Below are positions 44,112 through 51,806 of a DNA stretch of 64,000 bases, in pieces. The DNA comes from an uncultured Alistipes sp. GTDB lineage: Bacteria; Bacteroidota; Bacteroidia; Bacteroidales; Rikenellaceae. The stretch spans positions 335,501-399,500 of the forward strand of contig NZ_OZ007039.1 in assembly GCF_963931675.1 (NCBI RefSeq). Direction: 5' to 3'. Numbering within the stretch: the first letter of the stretch is position 1; the number at the start of each line of letters is the position of its first letter. The position numbers and the translations under genes were made by a program. A model generated the notes under the pieces. The model had not been told where the DNA came from, searched no databases, and was given only the letters and a program-made list of their open reading frames with translations.

Positions 44112-44875
44112 ACGAATTGATAATCGGCGGACGGACGTTCCGTTCGCGTCTGTTCGTCGGCACGGGCAAGTTCTGCTCCAACGAGCTGATGTCGCGTGCC
44201 ATTGCCGCCTCGGAGACCGAAATGGTCACCGTGGCCATGAAACGGGTCGACATGGCCAACCCGCAGGACGACCTGCTGGGCCACATCCGCCGTCCGGGCA
44301 TCCAGCTGCTGCCCAACACCTCGGGGGTTCGCAATGCCGAGGAGGCCGTGCTGGCGGCGCAGCTGGCCCGCGAGGCCTTCGGCACGAACTTCATCAAGCT
44401 GGAGATCCACCCCGACCCGAAATACCTGCTGCCGGACCCCGTCGAGACGCTGCGCGCCACGGAGGAGCTGGCCCGGCTGGGTTTCGTGGTGCTGCCCTAC
44501 ATCCAGGCGGACCCGGTGCTGTGCAAACGTCTCGAAGAGGCCGGTGCCGCCACCGTCATGCCGCTCGCGGCGCCGATCGGCACCAACAAGGGGCTCGTCA
44601 CGCGCGAGATGCTCGAAATCATCATCGAACAGAGCAACGTCCCCGTCGTGGTCGACGCCGGGTTGGGGGCTCCGTCGCACGCCGCAGCGGCCATGGAGCT
44701 GGGCGCCGACGCCGTGCTGGTCAATACGGCGATTGCCGTGGCGGGCGATCCCGAGCGGATGGCCCGGGCCTTTGCGCGGGCCGTCGAGGCGGGGCGCGAA
44801 GCCTACGAATCGGGACTGGGAGCCACGGCGCGCCACGCCGAAGCGAGCAGCCCGCTGACCTCGTTCCTCGATTAA
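44108..44875 (+). CDS. thiG: Thiazole synthase ThiG
   Basis: Forms the thiazole phosphate ring from deoxyxylulose phosphate, dehydroglycine and ThiS thiocarboxylate. 255 residues, TIM-barrel. Hallmarks: [12 protein letters not shown] near 11, TVAMKRVDM near 41, [15 protein letters not shown] near 66, [16 protein letters not shown] with the catalytic Lys near 98, and [20 protein letters not shown] near 185. The ATG at 44108 overlaps the thiE stop. Confidence 0.96.
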   Translation: MNELIIGGRTFRSRLFVGTGKFCSNELMSRAIAASETEMVTVAMKRVDMANPQDDLLGHIRRPGIQLLPNTSGVRNAEEAVLAAQLAREAFGTNFIKLEIHPDPKYLLPDPVETLRATEELARLGFVVLPYIQADPVLCKRLEEAGAATVMPLAAPIGTNKGLVTREMLEIIIEQSNVPVVVDAGLGAPSHAAAAMELGADAVLVNTAIAVAGDPERMARAFARAVEAGREAYESGLGATARHAEASSPLTSFLD

Positions 44876-44887
44876 TCGCACACGGAG

Positions 44888-45997
44888 ATGTTTTCAGAGG
44901 AATTAGCGAAATACGACTGGGAGGAGACCACCGCGCGGATTCTCTCCAAAACGGCCGCCGACGTGGAGACGGCCCTCGGCAAGGAGCATCTGACACTCGA
45001 CGACTTCATGGCGCTGGTCTCGCCCGCCGGGGCGGCCTACCTGGAGCCGATGGCGCAGCTGAGCCGCCGCTACACGCAGGAGCGCTTCGGCAAGACCGTC
45101 TCGATGTACATTCCGATGTACATCACCAACTCCTGCACGAATTCGTGCGTCTACTGCGGCTTCAACCGCCACAACGCCATTCCGCGGGTGATCCTCACCC
45201 AGGAGCAGATCGAGGCGGAGTGCCGGGCGATCCGCGAGTTGGGGCCTTTCGAGAACCTGCTGCTCGTGACGGGCGAGAACCCGCGGGCCGCGGGCGTCGA
45301 CTACATCGAGCAGGCGCTGCACACGTGCCGGCCCTACTTCAACAACCTCACGATCGAGGTGATGCCGCTTGCCGCCGAGGAGTATGAGCGGCTGACCCAC
45401 GCGGGCCTGAACGGTGTGGTCTGCTTCCAGGAGACCTACAACCGCAGGAACTACAACATCTACCACCCGGCGGGCATGAAGTCGAAGTTCGAGTGGCGCG
45501 TGAACGGTTTCGACCGCATGGGCCAGGCCGGGGTGCACAAGATCGGCATGGGCGTACTGATCGGGCTGGAAGAGTGGCGCACGGACGTCACGATGATGGC
45601 CCTGCACCTGCAATACCTGCGCCGCCGCTACTGGAAGACGCGCTACAGCGTCAATTTCCCGCGGATGCGCCCCTCGGAGGGTCATTTCCAGCCCAACGTC
45701 GTGATGAGCGACCGCGAGCTGGCGCAGGTGACCTTCGCCTTCCGGATCTTCGACCACGACGTCGACATTTCGTACTCGACGCGCGAGCGGGCCGAGTTCC
45801 GCAACCACATGGCGACGCTGGGCGTGACGTCGATGAGTGCCGGATCGAAGACCGACCCGGGGGGCTACCGCGTCTACCCGCAATCGCTCGAACAGTTCGC
45901 CGTGAGCGACGAGCGCACCCCGGCGGAGGTCGAGGCGGCGATCCGCCGCGAAGGCTACGAAGTGGTCTGGAAGGACTGGGACAAAATCTTCGACTGA
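44888..45997 (+). CDS. thiH: 2-iminoacetate synthase ThiH
   Basis: Radical SAM enzyme that cleaves tyrosine to dehydroglycine for thiazole formation (anaerobic route, as opposed to ThiO). 369 residues with the cluster-binding CTNSCVYC in MYITNSCTNSCVYCGF near 80, then LLVTGENPRAAGVDYIEQAL, CFQETYNRRNYNIYHPAG and GVTSMSAGSKTDPGGY near 315. Begins 12 bp after thiG. Its presence fits an anaerobe. Confidence 0.96.
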   Translation: MFSEELAKYDWEETTARILSKTAADVETALGKEHLTLDDFMALVSPAGAAYLEPMAQLSRRYTQERFGKTVSMYIPMYITNSCTNSCVYCGFNRHNAIPRVILTQEQIEAECRAIRELGPFENLLLVTGENPRAAGVDYIEQALHTCRPYFNNLTIEVMPLAAEEYERLTHAGLNGVVCFQETYNRRNYNIYHPAGMKSKFEWRVNGFDRMGQAGVHKIGMGVLIGLEEWRTDVTMMALHLQYLRRRYWKTRYSVNFPRMRPSEGHFQPNVVMSDRELAQVTFAFRIFDHDVDISYSTRERAEFRNHMATLGVTSMSAGSKTDPGGYRVYPQSLEQFAVSDERTPAEVEAAIRREGYEVVWKDWDKIFD

Positions 45998-45999
45998 CG

Positions 46000-46701
46000 A
46001 TGCCCGGCAACGAACGCTACGCACGGCAGACGATGCTGCCGGAGATCGGCGAGGAGGGGCAGCGGCGGCTGGCTGCCTCGGCGGTGCTGATCGTCGGGCT
46101 CGGGGGGCTGGGTTCGGCCGTAGCGCCCAGCCTCACGGGCGCCGGCGTGGGGCGTCTCGGGCTGGCCGACCCCGACACGGTCTCGGAGAGCAACCTCCCC
46201 CGGCAGACGCTCTACACCGAATCGCAGATCGGACGCCCGAAGCCGGAGGCGGCCCGCGAACGGCTCGCGGCCCTGTCGTCCGCCACGCGCTTCGACCTCT
46301 ACCCCGAGGGACTGACCGCCGCGAATGCCCGCGAACTGGTCGCAGCCTACGACCTGGTGGTGGACTGTTGCGACAACTTTGCGACGCGCTACCTCCTCGA
46401 CGAGACGTGTGCGGCCGTGGGTCGGCCGTGGGTCTACGGCTCGATCGGGGCATTCCACGGGCAGGTGAGCCTCTTCAACGGACACGGCAAACGCCGCTAC
46501 ACGGAACTCTACCCCGACCGCGAAGCGCTGTGCGCCCTGCCGCCCGCCGCTTCGGGGGTTATCGGGCCGACCCCGGGGGTCGTCGGAGCCCTCGAAGCCG
46601 CCGAGGCGATCAAATGGCTCGTGGGCTTCGGCGAACCGCTCGACGGGCGGCTGCTGACCCTCGACTTGAAAACCATGCAAACCGAAACGATCGAATTTTA
46701 A
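46000..46701 (+). CDS. thiF: ThiS adenylyltransferase ThiF
   Basis: E1-like enzyme that adenylates the C-terminus of ThiS. 233 residues; ATP-binding loop VGLGGLGSAVA near 34, DPDTVSESNLPRQTLY near 56 (Arg and Asn of the family), VVDCCDNFATRYLLDE near 114 and PGVVGALEAAEAIKWLVG. The paired CxxC zinc cysteines usual in ThiF/MoeB are not evident: only a single Cys occurs near EALCALPPAA. The start at 46000 lies 2 bp after the thiH stop. Confidence 0.9.
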   Translation: MPGNERYARQTMLPEIGEEGQRRLAASAVLIVGLGGLGSAVAPSLTGAGVGRLGLADPDTVSESNLPRQTLYTESQIGRPKPEAARERLAALSSATRFDLYPEGLTAANARELVAAYDLVVDCCDNFATRYLLDETCAAVGRPWVYGSIGAFHGQVSLFNGHGKRRYTELYPDREALCALPPAASGVIGPTPGVVGALEAAEAIKWLVGFGEPLDGRLLTLDLKTMQTETIEF

Positions 46702-46711
46702 GACAAAACAG

Positions 46712-47413
46712 ATGGGAAAAGGATTCGACCAGTACGCATCGGCCTACGATGCGTGGTTCCTCGACAACCGGAACGTACTTTATTCGGAGGTCAACCTCGT
46801 GGCCTCGACACTCAAGGACGCGGGACGAGTGCTCTCGGTGGGCTGCGGCAGCGGCCTTTTCGAGAAGATCCTGCGCGACGAATACGGCATCACCGTCACC
46901 GACGGCATCGAGCCTTCGGAGGGAATGGCCTCCATCGCCCGCAAACGGGGCATGAACGTCACCGTCACGACGGCCGAAGCGGCCGACTTCGGCAACGGCG
47001 ACTACGACACGCTGCTCTTCAACGGCACACCGAGCTATATCGGCGACCTCAGGGGGGTCGTGCACAAGGCCTATGAGGCACTGCCCGCGGGCGGGCGCAT
47101 TATCCTGATCGACGTCCCGAAGGAGAGCTCCTACGGGCTGTTGTACAACCTGGCCAAGGCGGTCGGGACGTGGGACCACCCGCTGCTGGCGGGGTGCTAC
47201 CCGCCCAACCCCTACCCGATCGAGTTCGTCGACGTGGCTGCCTGGCGCACGACGGCCGAGAAGGTTGCGCTGCTCCGCGAGGCGGGTTTCACCGACCTGG
47301 AGTTCGCGCAGACGCTGACCTCGCACCCGCTGACGTCGAACGACGAGGAGGAGCAGCCCGTCGAAGGGTACGGCAAGGGCGACTACGTGGCCGTGACGGC
47401 CTATAAACGCTAA
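46712..47413 (+). CDS. SAM-dependent methyltransferase in the thiamine operon
   Basis: 233 residues, class I methyltransferase. Motif I is VLSVGCGSGLFEK near 40, an acidic residue follows in DGIEPSEGMASIARKRG near 65, motif II-like DTLLFNGTPSYIGDL near 99 and ALPAGGRIILIDVPKES near 122. The substrate is not evident. It sits between thiF (10 bp) and tenA (no gap), so it is co-transcribed with thiamine genes but is not a standard member of the pathway. Confidence 0.82.
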   Translation: MGKGFDQYASAYDAWFLDNRNVLYSEVNLVASTLKDAGRVLSVGCGSGLFEKILRDEYGITVTDGIEPSEGMASIARKRGMNVTVTTAEAADFGNGDYDTLLFNGTPSYIGDLRGVVHKAYEALPAGGRIILIDVPKESSYGLLYNLAKAVGTWDHPLLAGCYPPNPYPIEFVDVAAWRTTAEKVALLREAGFTDLEFAQTLTSHPLTSNDEEEQPVEGYGKGDYVAVTAYKR

Positions 47414-48202
47414 ATGTCCGCAACGATGAAACGCTGGAGCGACGAGGCGTGGGAGGCAGCCCTCCCGACCTTCGAAAAGATTCTCCGCCACCCGTTCGTC
47501 GGGGCGCTGGCCGCCGGGACGCTTCCGGCGGAACGCTTCCGGTTCTACATCCGCCAGGACGCCCTCTATCTGGACGGCTATGCTCGACGGCTGGCCCACG
47601 TGGCCGCACGACTGCCCCGCAAGGAGCAGACGGAGGCCTTCCTGCACTTCGCCCTGGACGGCATTGCCGTCGAACGGGCCCTTCACGCGCAGTTCCTCGC
47701 GGGCGATCTGCCGGCACCCGGGGAGATGAGCCCGACGTGTCTGTTGTACACTTCGGTGCTGGAGGCGCAGGCCACGGCACCCGTCGAGGTCGAAGCAGCG
47801 GCCGTGCTGCCGTGCTTCGTAGTCTACCAGCGGGTCGGCGAGGCGATCCTCGCGCAGGCCCGGGCCTCGGAGAACCCAGGCGCCGCAGGGAACAGACCCG
47901 GCCCGGGCCACAACAGCGGCACCCCGACCCCCGACGGCAGCACGGCCGCCGGAGCAAATCCGAACAGCGGAGAGCAGCACCTCACCCCGCTTCTCGAAAA
48001 TCCCTACCGGGCATGGATCGAGACCTATGCCGACCCGGCTTTTGCGGCCTCCGCGGAGCTTGCCACGCGGATCTGCGACGAACTGGCCGCGGCCGCCGGA
48101 GCGGAGACCCGTAGCCGGATGACGGAACTTTTCGTGCGCTGTACCCGCATGGAGTGGCTCTTCTGGGAGAGCGCCTGGAATCTCGAAAACTGGAAAATAT
48201 GA
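47414..48202 (+). CDS. tenA: TenA-family aminopyrimidine aminohydrolase with linker insert
   Basis: 262 residues. TenA salvages pyrimidine breakdown products of thiamine to HMP. Typical parts: HPFVGALAAGTLPAERFRFY near 24, IRQDALYLDGYARRLAHVA, SPTCLLYTSVLEAQA near 105 (the Cys of TenA), ALPCFVVYQRVG-like AAVLPCFVVYQRVGEAI near 130 and NPYRAWIETYADP near 196. Between the last two lies about 35 residues rich in Gly, Pro, Asn and Ser (ENPGAAGNRPGPGHNSGTP) that TenA normally lacks. ATG directly follows the methyltransferase stop. Confidence 0.88.
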   Translation: MSATMKRWSDEAWEAALPTFEKILRHPFVGALAAGTLPAERFRFYIRQDALYLDGYARRLAHVAARLPRKEQTEAFLHFALDGIAVERALHAQFLAGDLPAPGEMSPTCLLYTSVLEAQATAPVEVEAAAVLPCFVVYQRVGEAILAQARASENPGAAGNRPGPGHNSGTPTPDGSTAAGANPNSGEQHLTPLLENPYRAWIETYADPAFAASAELATRICDELAAAAGAETRSRMTELFVRCTRMEWLFWESAWNLENWKI

Positions 48203-49023
48203 GCAACGAAACGAAAAAACACTACAAACGCGCGCTGACCATTGCGGGCAGCGACCCGAGCGGCGGCGCAGGCATCCAGGCCGATTTGAAGACCTTTTCG
48301 GCATGCGGATGCTTCGGAACATCGGCCATCGTGGCCGTTGTGGACGAGAATACGGTGGGGGTTACGGGCGTGCACCCCATCCCGGTTGATTTTGTCACGG
48401 GCCAGATCCGCTCGGTGCTGGACGACATCGGCACGGACGCCGTGAAGATCGGGATGCTGCACTCTTCGGAGTTGATCCGCGCCGTGCGCGACACGCTGGC
48501 GCCCTACGGCCTGCGCAACGTGGTGCTCGACCCGGTAATGGTGGCCACGTCGGGCGACGCCTTGCTGCAGGGGGAGGCCGTTGCGACGCTGCGCGACGAG
48601 TTGATTCCGACCGTGCGGGTCATCACGCCGAACATTCCCGAAGCGGAGTTGCTTCTGGGGCAGCAGATCGACCGGCAGTCGCAACTTCCCGACGCGGCCC
48701 GGGCCTTGTCCTGCGGGGGGCGGGTATCTGTTTTCCTGAAGGCGGGGCACCTCACCGACGAGGAGCTCATCGACATTTTCTACAATGCCGAGACGGACGA
48801 GGTTATTCCGTTGCGTTCGCGGCGGGTTCAGACGGTCAACACGCACGGCACGGGCTGTACGCTGTCGTCGGCGCTGGCGGCGTTCCTGGCTCGGGGGTTC
48901 GAGTTGAGCGAAGCGGCAGCGCGAGCGAAGGCGTATATTGCCTCGGCGATCGAGGCGGGAGCGTCGTATGAGATCGGGCACGGGCACGGTCCGGTGCACC
49001 ATTTCCACGGCTTCTGGGAATAA
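48199..49023 (+). CDS. thiD: HMP/HMP-P kinase ThiD
   Basis: Phosphorylates hydroxymethylpyrimidine twice to HMP-PP, the substrate of ThiE. 274 residues, ribokinase fold: TIAGSDPSGGAGIQADLKTF near 13, KIGMLHSSELI near 85, LDPVMVATSGDALL near 112 and the catalytic VNTHGTGCTLSSALAAFLA near 215. ATG at 48199 overlaps the tenA stop. The TAA stop is followed directly by a repeat-family hairpin. No thiC gene is present in this window. Confidence 0.95.
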   Translation: MSNETKKHYKRALTIAGSDPSGGAGIQADLKTFSACGCFGTSAIVAVVDENTVGVTGVHPIPVDFVTGQIRSVLDDIGTDAVKIGMLHSSELIRAVRDTLAPYGLRNVVLDPVMVATSGDALLQGEAVATLRDELIPTVRVITPNIPEAELLLGQQIDRQSQLPDAARALSCGGRVSVFLKAGHLTDEELIDIFYNAETDEVIPLRSRRVQTVNTHGTGCTLSSALAAFLARGFELSEAAARAKAYIASAIEAGASYEIGHGHGPVHHFHGFWE

Positions 49024-49345
49024 CCCGGCTAAGAGCCGGGGGGGGGCGAAGGTGGCTTCAAGGGGTTTCCGATCCAATTCTGCGCTTCGACCGTTAATCG
49101 CGGTGATTTGTTTCCGATAGGGGTTGTATGCGGGTAAAGGCTTCGGAAACCGCTAAAGGTTCAGCAGCCCACAAAACCGGTCTCTTAGACCGGTCATTCC
49201 CGCTTTCGCGGGAATCCAGGATCGTCGAGGCGCAGAACCGGATCGGAAACCCTTCTCTGAGACCTTCGCCCATAAAGCCCGCCTTTTAGGCGGGTGGATT
49301 TCCGCTCAAGGCGGAAATAACGAAACCCGCTACGCACGGGTTTTC
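49024..49345. repeat. Hairpin repeat mosaic after the thiamine operon
   Basis: Third member of the intergenic family. AAG or CTT/TTT triloop hairpins lie at 49024-49040 (CCCGGCT-AAG-AGCCGGG), 49177-49193 (CCGGTCT-CTT-AGACCGG) and 49278-49294 (CCCGCCT-TTT-AGGCGGG). A TTCCCGC-TTTC-GCGGGAA hairpin and a TTTCCGC-TCAAG-GCGGAAA hairpin are also present. Linkers match 4.26-4.88 kb in inverted orientation. Confidence 0.7.
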
Positions 49346-49529
49346 CAGCAAAATCCGATATTGAAATAGGAATAAATCAGGAATAAGCTACTTATAAACT
49401 TTTTCTCAAAGAGAGAGGTAATGATTTGGCAACAGTCGCAAATTCCGTGATATGCGGTGTATTTCTGTCTAACAACTCTTTTGGTTACAAAGATACAATA
49501 ATTCAAATGGGACAGCAATAAGCATAACA
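49346..49529. other. AT-rich gap
   Basis: No convincing gene. A minus-strand TATCTTTG at about 49485-49492 could be a -7 box pointing left, but nothing clear follows. A minus-strand open frame of 66 codons here is Phe/Cys-rich and judged unlikely. Confidence 0.35.
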
Positions 49530-50189
49530 CTAATTTAATTGCTCCAACGCATTAAAAATTTCATCCAACTTCGGATATATTTCAATTACATTGGGCTCGC
49601 CACGTTTATTCATCATTTCCACCTGCTTCATAATCTTGTTTTTGATAATGGGATAATCATGGGGAGCTACAAGTCGCGAACTTTTCAGATAAAGGAATAT
49701 CCAATCTACACCCACGTTGGGCAATATGCTTATTTCATTATCCAATAATGGCTGAACATTATTATGGTAAAAATCCTCCACGGTTGCATAACGGGTAAAA
49801 ACAGCCTTGGCATTCTTTTCCACTTCCTCTTTCAGGAGGGAAAATCGTTCATCGTATCGACTATCGTCTTGCGGAAAATAGAAATAATTGTCTGCGTTAA
49901 GCATTTTCCCATCGAACCCTATGGTATAATTATCGCGCTGGTCTTTTCGAGATTTTGGAGAAAATGGTTCAAACCACCTGTGCAGAATATCAAAACGCCT
50001 GCCATATATGGGATAAATTCGCAATGCCGGTTTATCTGTTTCCATGTCCCAACTTCGGGGATATGTCTCTAATTCAATAGATTCAAAGCCATCGGAAGTT
50101 GTCCTTATCAACCCTTGTCCCTTTAGCTTGAATTCGGACAAATACTCACTTGAAGCTATTAATTGTTGCAAAATTTCATTTTTGTTCAT
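49530..50189 (-). CDS. AT-rich orphan hypothetical protein
   Basis: 219 residues, soluble, rich in Tyr, Asp and Asn, with no signal peptide. Segments: IELETYPRSWDMETDKPALR, YPIYGRRFDILHRWFEPFSP, YFYFPQDDSRYDERFSLL and the C-terminal NVIEIYPKLDEIFNALEQLN. Base composition is clearly more AT-rich than its neighbours, which suggests recent acquisition. Small AT-rich orphans of this shape are often immunity or defence accessory proteins, but I do not recognise the family. Confidence 0.55.
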   Translation of the reverse strand: MNKNEILQQLIASSEYLSEFKLKGQGLIRTTSDGFESIELETYPRSWDMETDKPALRIYPIYGRRFDILHRWFEPFSPKSRKDQRDNYTIGFDGKMLNADNYFYFPQDDSRYDERFSLLKEEVEKNAKAVFTRYATVEDFYHNNVQPLLDNEISILPNVGVDWIFLYLKSSRLVAPHDYPIIKNKIMKQVEMMNKRGEPNVIEIYPKLDEIFNALEQLN

Positions 50190-50389
50190 CTCTCGTGCTT
50201 TAAGAAATAATCGGGTGGAAATATCAGGACAATAGCTTATTACCCCGTCCTTAAATAGTGTCCATCCCTATCTCCTTCGACCAGCGCAGTCGAGAAACCG
50301 GCGCGCTCCTTGTCGGCCTGGACGTTGAACGCCAAGGTATCTGCATCCGCTACCCGGCAGGTAGCGGGATGGTTTCGCCCCGAAGCCCG
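50190..50389. other. Gap with hairpin
   Basis: No gene. CCGCTACC (50347-50354) pairs with GGTAGCGG (50360-50367), a possible end of the minus-strand operon, though without a T-run. Confidence 0.4.
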
Positions 50390-51325
50390 TTATTCCGCCC
50401 CGCGGGTTTGATTTTTCAGTTTCTCCTGATCCTTGCGGTAAATCTGATAGGAGTTTACGAAGTTCTGCCAGACGATGTAGGCCGTCGGGGCGATCGAGGA
50501 GACGGGATTCAGGAATGACTGAGCCATCCAGACTGCCAGCACGGTGTTTTTCTGGCCGAGCGACTGACCTCCGGCGGGGGGATCGCCGTAGCGGCGCCCG
50601 ATTGCGCGACCGACCTTGAACTGCACCAGGCAGATCACCAGCGCCGCAAAGGCCAGCCACAACTCCGTGGAGACCGAGGCGTCGTGCAGGTCGATGATGA
50701 AGCAGGTCGTGCGCCCGATGATCACGAGCAGCGACATCAGCCACATGTAGAAGGAGATCTGCCCGTGCTCCCCGATCCACTTGGCGAGTTTCGGGAAGAC
50801 GAAGCGGAAAAATTGCGCGGCAGCGAAGGGCCCGACGAGCAGCGGGGCGATCCGGGCGAGGATCTGCGCGAAGGTGCATTCACCCGTTCCGGTGAAGGTC
50901 AGGATGACGGGCGCCACCAGGGCGATTGCCATGTTGCAGATGAGGCTGTAGGTAGCCATTGTGGCGACGTTTGCGCCGAGCATCCCTGCGATGACCACGG
51001 CGGCCATCGCCACGGGAGCCAGGACGCAGACCATGGCTCCCTGCGCCACGACGTCGTTCAGCGGCAGCAGCAGCAGATAGACCGCGATGCAGACCACGAC
51101 CTGGAAGAGCAGCAGCCAGACATGCAGCATCGAGGGTTTCATCTGTTTGGGGCTGACGCGGCAGAAGGTGACGAAGAGCATCAGGAAGATCAGCGTCGGA
51201 GTGATCATCTGATGGCTTGCGGTTTCGAGGGCCGCAATCGGGCGGCACAGCAGCGCCCCCAACACCATGGCCGAGGGCATGGCAATGGTTCTCACGTTGC
51301 GTTGCAACTGTTCGAGCAGGTGCAT
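50390..51325 (-). CDS. BASS-like (bile acid:Na+ symporter family) transporter
   Basis: 311 residues with about 9-10 hydrophobic helices, including ITPTLIFLMLFVTFCRVSP near 45, MLHVWLLLFQVVVCIAVYLL, AVVIAGMLGANVATMATYSL (family-like Gly/Asn helix) and TELWLAFAALVICLVQFKVG. Topology and the early TPTLIFLMLFVTFC segment resemble the bile acid:sodium symporter (BASS) superfamily. Substrate not predictable. The start at 51325 (MHLLEQLQRN) is 1 bp beyond the yqeY stop; a longer frame would run back through yqeY. Confidence 0.7.
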   Translation of the reverse strand: MHLLEQLQRNVRTIAMPSAMVLGALLCRPIAALETASHQMITPTLIFLMLFVTFCRVSPKQMKPSMLHVWLLLFQVVVCIAVYLLLLPLNDVVAQGAMVCVLAPVAMAAVVIAGMLGANVATMATYSLICNMAIALVAPVILTFTGTGECTFAQILARIAPLLVGPFAAAQFFRFVFPKLAKWIGEHGQISFYMWLMSLLVIIGRTTCFIIDLHDASVSTELWLAFAALVICLVQFKVGRAIGRRYGDPPAGGQSLGQKNTVLAVWMAQSFLNPVSSIAPTAYIVWQNFVNSYQIYRKDQEKLKNQTRGAE

Positions 51326-51326
51326 T

Positions 51327-51776
51327 TTATGCGAGGAGTTCCTTGACCTTGGTCGAAATCTCCTTGCCGTCGGCACGACCGGCCAGGCGTTTCGAAGCTA
51401 CCCCCATCACCTTGCCCATCTCCTTCATCGACGTAGCGCCGACTTCGGCGATAATGGCCCGGACTTCGGCGGTCAGCTCCTCCGGAGTGAGCTGCTTGGG
51501 CAGGAACTCCTGATAGACAGCCACCTGGGCCAACTCCTCCGCGGCCAGGTCGGGGCGGTTCTGCCCGGTGAAGATCGCAGCGGAGTCCGTGCCCTGCTTG
51601 GCGAGCTTCGAGATGATCTTCAGCACGTCGGCATCGGGCAGTTCGGCCACTTCGGGACCGGCGGTCTTGGCTTCGATGATGTACTTCTTGGCGTTTCGGA
51701 GCGCACTCAGACGCACCGTATCCTTGGCCTTCATGGCCTCCATGATTCCTTTCGAAATCTGCTGTTCCAACGACAT
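51327..51776 (-). CDS. yqeY: GatB/YqeY domain protein
   Basis: 149 residues, helical, single YqeY domain related to the tRNA-binding tail of GatB. MKAKDTVRLSALRNAKKYII near 16, AVYQEFLPKQLTPEEL near 85 and MGKVMGVASKRLAGRADG near 120 are strongly conserved family blocks. Proposed to bind tRNA; its exact function is unsettled. It lies 30 bp downstream of the amidase gene on the minus strand. Confidence 0.92.
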   Translation of the reverse strand: MSLEQQISKGIMEAMKAKDTVRLSALRNAKKYIIEAKTAGPEVAELPDADVLKIISKLAKQGTDSAAIFTGQNRPDLAAEELAQVAVYQEFLPKQLTPEELTAEVRAIIAEVGATSMKEMGKVMGVASKRLAGRADGKEISTKVKELLA

Positions 51777-51806
51777 AGCTCTGTAATTTTTAACGAATAA
51801 AACAAT

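Noticed and set aside
49330..49530. 66-codon minus-strand frame
   Set aside because: Cys/Phe/Tyr-rich sequence in an AT-rich gap beside repeats; no supporting signal beyond a possible -7 box.
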